A DNA stretch of 11,323 nt from Fragilaria radians (taxonomy: Eukaryota; Bacillariophyta; Fragilariophyceae; Fragilariales; Fragilariaceae). Under the pieces are notes generated by a model. It was not told the DNA's origin. It saw only the letters and a program-made list of their open reading frames with translations, and did not search any database. Positions within the stretch are counted from its first letter, which is position 1. Each line of letters starts with the position of its first letter. A program made the position numbers and the translations under genes. The DNA is taken from contig CAAAJI010000179.1 of assembly GCA_900642245.1 (NCBI GenBank), positions 7,377-18,699 on the forward strand, read 5' to 3'. Positions 5,830-11,323 of this stretch are shown one piece after another.

Positions 5830-6501
5830 TGTGGTACGCCAGGGGTTTCATAATGATGCAGATTCACTACTTCTTTGCCAAAAATTTCCACATAAATATC
5901 ACGTTAACGGACACCCATGCGGTATCACCTACCTGAAGCTTCTCCCCCAGAAGGCAGAAGTTGACACTAGGGCAACAGCGTCACACATTAGGCAAAATGA
6001 AGCTAAATGAGACATTTCAAAATTCAACCAGCATTATCCTTGTGTGGTGAAACAAGCTCTGACATCATCATCAACCTGTTCACGTGATATTTGGCATGTA
6101 ATGACTAAACGTTTGCCAAATACATCAAAAGATGCCAAGATGAGTATGAAGACAGAGCGAAATTCACATACCAAGTACTCATGTCCAAAGCAGAGAAACG
6201 GTACCAATCAAGAATGACAACAAGAGACTAGAACACTGTGACTTACAAACAAGAAGAAATCGTGGCACTGAAAGCGCAGTTAGCAGGATTTTAGATAAAA
6301 GAGCGAAGAAAGAAACCATCTCTAGCAAAACAATATCTGCAAAAGAAGGGATCAAACAAATAACCAAAGAAGAGCTACCAGAAGAATTCCAAAGGCAATG
6401 GATCTAATCCCAAAAGCAACTATAAATCATCAACACTTTCTCTGGATGATCCAAAGACTAAAAGCTTCAAATTCTGTGACAACTGCTGTAGGCTTCATTG
6501 T
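5813..6501 (+). pseudogene. Copia-type gag relic with several stops and a frameshift
   Basis: The first part (to about 6040) reads GITYLKLLPQKAEVDTRATA and SHIRQNEAK, then a stop, then DISKFNQH. A frameshift follows, and the next part reads GETSSDIIINLFT, TFAKYIKRCQDEYEDRAKFT, YQVLMSKAEKRYQ, KQEEIVALKAQLAGF and finally SFKFCDNCCRLHC. In-frame stops lie at 6085, 6106, 6229, 6292 and 6361. The order (helical gag core, an EExxxALKAQL helix, basic K-rich linker, Cys/His cluster) fits Gag of stramenopile copia-like elements, as I know them. It lies head-to-head with the pol relic and slightly overlaps it, so the two are not one simple insertion. Confidence 0.65.
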
Positions 6502-6925
6502 TAACACTCTTTCATTTGTATTTGTAAAATGCTTCATTATATGTCCTGATGGCCTTTTTGCGCACTGACATTGCCCCATTCATGCATCTTGCTATTTCTT
6601 TGGTAAGATTTTCTGGTCTTGACGGCTCCAACAGATACGCCAATTTTCCGACTTTCTATCTAAATCATCTCATAGCTACATATTACATAAATGATGAACA
6701 TATTCTACTTTGACCCTCAGGTTTTAATACCTTTCTTCTATCTTTTCTCATCGTGGAAGCTCCAAATAGCTATAGGCTGTGCCCCTTTGATATTCTATTT
6801 TTTGGCAAATTGTCCACCCCACAATCTCTTGATGCCTCTCAAGAATTACCATTCAAATCAATTCATGGTTTCACGCTTCCATTCTTTTGTTCCATGTTTC
6901 TACGGTGATCATGAGTCAAATAAAG
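6502..6925. other. Gene-free AT-rich stretch
   Basis: Nothing recognisable was seen here on either strand. One 83-codon plus-strand frame (6691-6942) is rich in Phe, Leu and Tyr and has no family resemblance; it runs into the minisatellite, so it is treated as chance or as retroelement debris. Confidence 0.4.
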
Positions 6926-7116
6926 ATCTAACAATGAATTGAACTATAGCACCGACATTGAATTTAACTACAATGTAAACCATGAGTTAAACTATAGTAA
7001 TATAGTTATGACATAGATTACAATGACAATCAATCACGCCAGAGCTTAGATAACAAACTGAACCAGGTCAACAACACATTGAATTACAGCATGACAAAGG
7101 ATTGAACTGCAATATT
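6926..7116 (+). repeat. Decayed minisatellite, about 25-bp units (TTGAACTACAATGA-like)
   Basis: Degenerate copies of a unit like ATTGAATTGAACTACAATG recur here: AATGAATTGAACTATAGC (from 6932), ATTGAATTTAACTACAATG (from 6957), ATGAGTTAAACTATAG (from 6982), then weaker copies to ATTGAATTACAGCATGAC (from 7078) and ATTGAACTGCAATATTG (from 7101). In one frame the units encode ELNYS-like peptides, so it may once have been coding repeat DNA. Indels have broken any frame. Confidence 0.6.
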
Positions 7117-8449
7117 GAAAACGACCCGAAGGACAAATTGCCAAAGCATTACACTACAAAAAAAACCTTAGGCAATAGGTTCAAAAAAATTAAGTATCAA
7201 CAATGAATCAAACAAAAGCCTTAACTGCAATGCCAATAATCAACGAAACTATGGCTTGAAATATGTATTATACCTGCTTATATCTATTGTGAGTGAACCT
7301 TTCTTCAGAAGGAAGTGTACAACTATGCATAGCAACGCCAGCTTTCATTAGTATTCATGGCCTCCAGTCTGTCCTTCTATGTCCGAAACAATACTTGGGG
7401 TATGTATCTCTGTAAAGTCATCATACTACCATCAAGTCCCACTCGAGCGCTCATGCGGCATCGGATTCGTCTTCATTCTAGTAGAGTTCAATGCGAAGTT
7501 TAGTGATAGAATTGAATTTAAATCAATTAAACTATTGAATGGAAATTTGTCAGCTAAATGGAAATCTTGATAGAGTATAACTCACGATGTGTTAAAATAG
7601 ATCTAAATGAAAAAGTATACCACAAGCAATGCCACGCAAGTACAACTCGTGATCAAAACTATGGAAAAAGTTTTCTGCATACTGAGAAATTCTTCCAAAC
7701 AAATCTTAATGAAAAGGGTCACCGAATAGGCAAATAAAGAAAGATAATTCATATCAAAGAATTGGCAGGAAAAGCTATGTTTATTGTTTTATCAAGATTG
7801 ATTTTTTCATCTCTAAAGCAGCAGTTAATTTGGTAAGGTAACGCTTTGAGTAAAATTGACTGCCTGGGAGCCTGTTGGCAATACAAATTTATAAGATTCA
7901 AAGTATATCAAAGTAACATACAATCATCTCTTACTTGACTAGTCTAGCATTTTTGTGACAATATACTCTATTCCAGTAAACTTTGATACCCTCAAGATCC
8001 TAATAAAAGTTGAAGCCAAGAGTCATGCAAGATTAATGATACTCTCATAGGATAACCTCTTAAAGTTTGCGCATCGACAAGACTTCATTTTCAAACGATG
8101 GTGGCATTGAAAAGCTTTACCAATTATGTTGACTTCGATGACACTTTCAAATTGCGCTGAAAGAATTCGTCTTGATATATATATATCTCTAAGAAAATGA
8201 ACAGACAGACTTTGTAGGACCCTCAAAAACAGAAAGAAAAATGAAACGTAGGAAAGGATTGGTGAGTCTGAGGAAAAGTCCAACTTTAAACAATCATATT
8301 TAGTACACTTGGATTCATTATTATTCTCTGTTTCTATGTGATAGGGATAACATTAAGTCCTCGCAACTCACAAGGCTGGGAAGGCGGAGCAAGTAAGGAA
8401 AGCATTACAAAACATTCCATCGTGTTAAGGATCGAATCTACCATCAATC
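7117..8449. other. Gene-free AT-rich stretch, no identifiable gene
   Basis: About 1.3 kb with only short frames that lack family resemblance. These include 7379-7570 and 7570-7734 on the plus strand and 8023-8283 on the minus strand. The length and proximity to retroelement relics suggest decayed mobile DNA, but no domain could be named. An (AT)n tract with palindromic ends, GATATATATATATC, lies at 8174-8187. No tRNA or long inverted repeat was found by eye. Confidence 0.4.
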
Positions 8450-8917
8450 TCAAGGCTGATTTTTCTCAACTCCTGTATCAATTATGAAGTAGTAGTGTCC
8501 ACCAATTGCTTTCATTTTATTTTGCAACAGTTTCCTTCGCACATCATTGGCTTCTTCTATTTCATACGACGAAGGCAAAGTTGACTTTCGGAAAGGAGCT
8601 GCTGTAAGTCCTCGTGGATCATCATAAATTTCCTCTACTGTGAGTTCGGGTAAATTAACGCGCTTGACATATTCCAAGCATTGAAGCATATTCGATACCT
8701 GTTGACAAAGATTTTCTTTGTCTTGGATTTTGGTAAGGTCAATACAAGCCCGATTTGCCAGCGTTTGTAGTTCTTCTTCGGGAATCGGCTTTGGCGACGA
8801 GGTCAAATTTAAATCTTCGAGGGACCAGGTAGCAGATGGCATATGAAACCTACGATTTACACATTGCCGATTGACATAAAGGCGTTGTCTAGTCAAGGAG
8901 ATTATTGCATGTCTCAT
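8450..8917 (-). CDS. gatC: Organellar Asp/Glu-tRNA amidotransferase subunit C (GatC)
   Basis: 155 residues from ATG 8917 to TGA 8450. The frame extends 10 codons further upstream only through a TTG, so the ATG is chosen. Residues 1-30 (MRHAIISLTRQRLYVNRQCV...) are Arg-rich with no acidic residue, a typical organelle presequence. The GatC domain follows: LQTLANRACIDLTKIQDKEN, MLQCLEYVKRVNLPEL, a long linker with AAPFRKSTLPSS, and the C-terminal YYFIIDTGVEKNQP, matching the family's Y-F-x-V-P-x-V-I-E end. GatC wraps around GatA and stabilises the GatCAB complex, which converts Glu-tRNA(Gln) to Gln-tRNA(Gln) in plastids and mitochondria. Which organelle cannot be told, and dual targeting is common. 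It is divergent from the next gene over 189 bp. Confidence 0.88.
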   Translation of the reverse strand: MRHAIISLTRQRLYVNRQCVNRRFHMPSATWSLEDLNLTSSPKPIPEEELQTLANRACIDLTKIQDKENLCQQVSNMLQCLEYVKRVNLPELTVEEIYDDPRGLTAAPFRKSTLPSSYEIEEANDVRRKLLQNKMKAIGGHYYFIIDTGVEKNQP

Positions 8918-9106
8918 CGCAGAAGCCCAGAAAACCCCTGATTCCAAATAAAAACCTTATCTTTAGGTAAGAATCTGAATTTGTTTCTGATGTAATGCTG
9001 ACATCATCGCAAGAAAGTTCAACATCATCACGATTGCGTTCGTCACAGGTTTTAGATCTAAAATAGAATTTTGTGACAACGACATAAAACCTAAAATCTT
9101 TTAATC
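8918..9106. promoter_or_regulatory. Divergent promoter between gatC and the OCD-family gene
   Basis: These 189 bp separate two start codons facing away from each other, so a shared bidirectional promoter is likely. Most of it may be a plus-strand 5'-UTR intron (8967-9048). No TATA-like element at a fixed place was convincing. Confidence 0.45.
8967..9048 (+). other. Likely 5'-UTR intron of the OCD-family gene (82 nt)
   Basis: The plus-strand donor TAG|GTAAGA (8967) and acceptor GTCACAG (ending 9048) enclose 82 nt, the same length as the TPM-gene intron. A CTGAC branch-like motif lies near 8998. All upstream ATGs close to the start codon (e.g. 8989, 8995) fall inside it; after splicing the leader 9049-9106 has no ATG before 9107. 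Confidence 0.4.
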
Positions 9107-10144
9107 ATGTTGACATCATTCACTAAACAAACAATAAGGTCACTACGTCCATTTGCTGGTCGTTCTTTTTCAGCATTTCCAACTCCACGTCTTTTTGATT
9201 ATGCCACAGTCACATCCAATCTGAGTGTCGCGGATGCAGTAGAGGCTGTGGAAAAGGCGTTCAGTGCGTTGGCCCGTGGTAAAGTAGATGTCCCTATGCC
9301 CATGCACATTGGAATCCATGAATCATCAGTCGCAGGTCCCGGAGATTGTCACATTAAAGGGGGATACATTGATGAAACCCCTACATTCACTGTCAAACTC
9401 GCGTGTGTTTCATTTTACAAGAATCTTGAGAAGAATCTACCACCTGGTTCAGGTATCTTTATCGTAGTTGACGCTGTGACAGGAGCACCGTTGGGACTTT
9501 TTCAAGAAAATCGTTTCATGACAGATTTACGAACGGGAGCAGCTGGAGCTGTTGCGTTGAAGTATTGCTCTACGCCCGCCCAGGACGTAGTGGGATTCAT
9601 TGGTACGGGTGCCATTGCTCGTAACATGGCTCGTGGAGCTGCTTCTATTCGCCCCTATAAGGGCGTCGCATATGCCTTTGCAGGTGCAGATGAGTTCTGT
9701 AAGGAAATGGAGGAAGAATTAGGCATGCCCTTTTCGGTCGCATCAAGTGCTGAGGACTTGTGCCGACAGTCTGATGTCATCTTCACTCAAACACCCGGAG
9801 GAAAGTTGGTATTAGAGAAAGATTGGCTGAAACCTACTGGTGTTACCATCATTGCTTCGGGTTCCGATCAACCAACAAAGCAGGAAATTCCAAATGATGT
9901 TCTGGCTGCTGGAAAGTATATCTCGGACCTTACCAAGCAAACCTCCAAAGTTGGAGAGTTACGGGGTGCGTTGCAAGCAGGTGTAATGACTGAAGCTGAT
10001 GTCTATGCGGAACTTGGTGAAATTGTCAATGGTGATAAGCCAGGGCGTGAGGGGAATGAAATTATCGTCGTTGATCTGACTGGAACAGGCGCTCAAGATG
10101 CTGCAATTGGAGCAGTTGCTTGGAAAAAGTTGAGCGCGTTGTAA
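9107..10144 (+). CDS. Ornithine cyclodeaminase / mu-crystallin family protein
   Basis: 345 residues, single exon, ATG 9107 to TAA. Residues 1-28 (MLTSFTKQTIRSLRPFAGRS...) are Arg/Ser-rich with no acid, suggesting a mitochondrial presequence. Family features in order are VPMPMHIG (62-69), FTVKLACVSFY (94-104, with the conserved Lys), a substrate-side Arg in TDLRTGAAGA (139-148), the Rossmann NAD(P) motif GFIGTGAIARNM (163-174), GSDQPTKQEI (252-261, with the Asp that is catalytic in bacterial ornithine cyclodeaminase) and VDLTGTGAQD (322-331). Length fits the family. Members include ornithine cyclodeaminase, alanine dehydrogenase, ketimine reductase (mu-crystallin) and opine-type enzymes, and the substrate cannot be read from sequence. 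It probably acts in mitochondrial amino-acid metabolism. It is divergent from gatC, and a 5'-UTR intron is likely. Confidence 0.9.
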   Translation: MLTSFTKQTIRSLRPFAGRSFSAFPTPRLFDYATVTSNLSVADAVEAVEKAFSALARGKVDVPMPMHIGIHESSVAGPGDCHIKGGYIDETPTFTVKLACVSFYKNLEKNLPPGSGIFIVVDAVTGAPLGLFQENRFMTDLRTGAAGAVALKYCSTPAQDVVGFIGTGAIARNMARGAASIRPYKGVAYAFAGADEFCKEMEEELGMPFSVASSAEDLCRQSDVIFTQTPGGKLVLEKDWLKPTGVTIIASGSDQPTKQEIPNDVLAAGKYISDLTKQTSKVGELRGALQAGVMTEADVYAELGEIVNGDKPGREGNEIIVVDLTGTGAQDAAIGAVAWKKLSAL

Positions 10145-10255
10145 ATTCCGTAAAGTTAGTCTTTGCACAGCCAGATGATGAAATGTTGTGAATACATTCA
10201 AATTAGATTATGTTTTAACTACGCCTCCTTTCCTTATTGATGAAAATCGAAACCT

Positions 10256-10307
10256 AATACTATAGATGAGACAATGCTCTTCTCAACGCATCTATCAGTG
10301 TAGTATT
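10256..10307. repeat. Imperfect hairpin downstream of the OCD-family gene
   Basis: AATACTA-TAGATG (10256-10268) pairs with CATCTA (10289-10294) and TAGTATT (10301-10307), giving about 13 bp with a 6-nt bulge (10295-10300) and a 20-nt loop. It begins 112 bp after the stop codon, so it may be a 3'-UTR structure or a remnant of a small inverted-repeat element. Confidence 0.45.
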
Positions 10308-10889
10308 ACAAAACTTAGCTCCTGCTCTAAGAAAATTCCATAATTAAGTTAATATTCACTCAACTTCGCTATATATCCTTTCGGAATTACCGATTTTCGA
10401 TTAAAAGCAGGTATTACTCAGTCATACATTATCCCTTGCATCATTGATAGATATAGAGAACTACTCATATTGTGAGCAACAATTGTTTATCTATGATATT
10501 CTATGAAGCACTTACGAACTTTGTATTTTTTTCAAATAATATCAGGATAGAGGTTATTTCTATTCATATCAGTTGCTGCCTTTTCTAAGAAGGTCATGAA
10601 GAGTACATTTCTGGGCTTATACTTTGAGCACACATTTAACTTGCCCCTAGTGTTAATGCAAGTAATTTGATTGCATTAAGTAGCTTTACAGCAATCATTT
10701 TTATCTCTTCAGCTAATTTATGGCGTACTAGCGTTCCATCTTAAGTAACGGAAAGAGCCTAAACTGAAGGTGTATTAGATTTCTTTGAATAGTTTTCTAA
10801 AGTGTGTAAGAATTGCCAATGTTGTGAGTTACCATTGTCTCATTCCATATTGTGCCTTTCCAGGTACTTTTTATTCTCGTCTACCGTAG

Positions 10890-10938
10890 GTAAGGATTTA
10901 AAAAAGTAAATAATGGTTATGTTCTCTTTTTCATACAG
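10890..10938 (+). other. Candidate 5'-UTR intron of the metallophosphatase gene (49 nt)
   Basis: Donor TAG|GTAAGG (10890) and acceptor CTTTTTCATACAG (ending 10938) are near consensus with a pyrimidine-rich tail. It is shorter than the confident introns in this window and lies about 140 bp upstream of the start codon. Support is from splice signals only. Confidence 0.28.
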
Positions 10939-11079
10939 TTATACTTTGAGCTGGGATGTTTGAGCCAATGCAGAATTCCAACATTTTGACTCCACTTAAG
11001 CAAAAAATCCTGAGCATTTGCGCAACTTTTGGTCTATTTCGTTTGTTTCATATTTCATATTTAAAAAATTCCACTCTTC

Positions 11080-11323
11080 ATGATCTGGCAAATCACGGGA
11101 GCAATAGGAATTGCTATTCTTGCCATTCTTGCTACTGTCGATTTCCAGCGATTGTCTCCTGTATCATCTCAATCAGAGAGCGAGCCATCCAGAAATGATT
11201 CTCCTAAAACGACTTATGTCATTGGTGATTTGCATGGAGACGTGCAATGTGCCAAACACTGGGTGAAACGCATTGGAGTCGTGGATGATGTCGAGAACCC
11301 TCGTAAATGGTTGAAGAAGAATG
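11080..11323 (+). CDS. Membrane-anchored calcineurin-like metallophosphatase, N-terminal part
   Basis: The ATG at 11080 opens a frame that runs off the right edge after 81 codons. Residues 2-20 (IWQITGAIGIAILAILATV) form a hydrophobic signal anchor or signal peptide. A short Ser/Pro/Glu-rich linker follows, then TTYVIGDLHGDVQCAKHW. GDLHGD is metal-binding motif I (GDxHGD) of PPP-type calcineurin-like phosphoesterases, contributing Asp and His ligands to the dinuclear metal site. The following RIGVVDD...PRKWLKKN resembles the spacing in Shewanella-like (bacterial-type) PPP phosphatases, which would next show a GDxxDRG motif beyond the window. Location is probably the secretory or endomembrane system, with the catalytic side lumenal or external if the segment is cleaved or type II. 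An 80-codon frame overlapping the start (10956-11198) is out of frame and lacks any domain. Confidence 0.78.
   Translation, partial: MIWQITGAIGIAILAILATVDFQRLSPVSSQSESEPSRNDSPKTTYVIGDLHGDVQCAKHWVKRIGVVDDVENPRKWLKKN

Larger units (their letters stand above)
10145..11079. other. Intergenic spacer between the OCD-family and metallophosphatase genes
   Basis: 935 bp of AT-rich DNA between two genes on the same strand. It should hold the first gene's 3' UTR and the second gene's promoter and leader. Apart from the hairpin at 10256-10307 and a candidate leader intron at 10890-10938, nothing recognisable was found. Confidence 0.5.

Noticed and set aside
5800..5830. Cys-rich reading CPDCGCHCFHCG resembling a zinc knuckle
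   Set aside because: It is very short, in a frame different from the gag relic, and overlaps the better-supported antisense RT relic; Cys spacing does not fit CCHC.
7570..7734. 55-codon plus-strand open stretch rich in Lys and His
   Set aside because: No start codon, no motif, and a length expected by chance in AT-rich DNA; kept only as part of the gene-free description.
8342..8352. TAGGGATAACA equals the first 11 bases of the I-SceI homing endonuclease site
   Set aside because: The rest of the 18-bp site does not match and no homing intron or endonuclease is present; taken as coincidence.
8430..8438. GATCGAATC matches the Pol III B-box / tRNA T-loop consensus
   Set aside because: The flanking bases (TAAGG before and CTACC after the loop) do not form a T stem, and no A box or acceptor stem was found at the right distance.
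9959..10201. 80-codon minus-strand frame
   Set aside because: It is antisense to the C-terminus of the OCD-family gene, which carries the family motifs.
1..11323. CRISPR arrays, bacterial operons, insertion sequences or ribosome-binding sites
   Set aside because: No regularly spaced identical repeats are present, and introns plus organelle-targeting leaders mark the DNA as eukaryotic nuclear.

Overview
The window looks like nuclear DNA from a photosynthetic stramenopile, most likely a diatom or close relative. Genes are separated by short AT-rich spacers on both strands and carry small GT-AG introns of about 80-110 nt. One protein has a tripartite targeting sequence (ER signal, plastid transit, thylakoid twin-arginine signal), as expected in a secondary plastid. 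The middle holds decayed Ty1/copia retroelement pieces whose residues resemble diatom copia-type elements. The lineage is an inference from these traits; no rRNA or other marker is present.

Layout, left to right. (1) The 3' end of an unrecognised plus-strand gene (1-269). (2) A minus-strand thylakoid-lumen TPM-domain protein of the TL15 type (360-1218), whose last 46 codons sit on a second exon after an 82-nt intron. (3) A divergent plus-strand peroxiredoxin-like-2/selenoprotein U gene (1515-2378). An in-frame TGA at 1911 lies exactly at the redox-active position of the family motif RRPG[C/U]xxC, so this is very probably a selenoprotein. A candidate SECIS stem with UGAN/NGAN quartet geometry overlaps the stop codon. 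(4) A convergent minus-strand TPR protein with a C-terminal J domain, DNAJC7-like (2506-4803). Its HPD motif is replaced by HNA, and a small first exon completes the first TPR.

(5) A gene-poor stretch of about 3.6 kb (4804-8449). It contains an unresolved minus-strand coding-like segment with a 42-nt candidate intron, a minus-strand copia RT/RNase H relic (5404-5829), a plus-strand gag relic lying head-to-head with it (5813-6501), a decayed minisatellite (6926-7116) and otherwise unrecognised AT-rich DNA. (6) A divergent pair: minus-strand organellar GatC (8450-8917) and plus-strand ornithine cyclodeaminase/mu-crystallin family protein (9107-10144), the latter with a likely 5'-UTR intron. (7) A 935-bp spacer with one imperfect hairpin. 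(8) The 5' end of a membrane-anchored GDxHGD metallophosphatase (11080-11323), cut by the window edge.

The genes are not an operon and do not form an obvious pathway. The most notable point is the selenoprotein, which open-reading-frame calling would split into two unrelated fragments at the TGA and at its intron.
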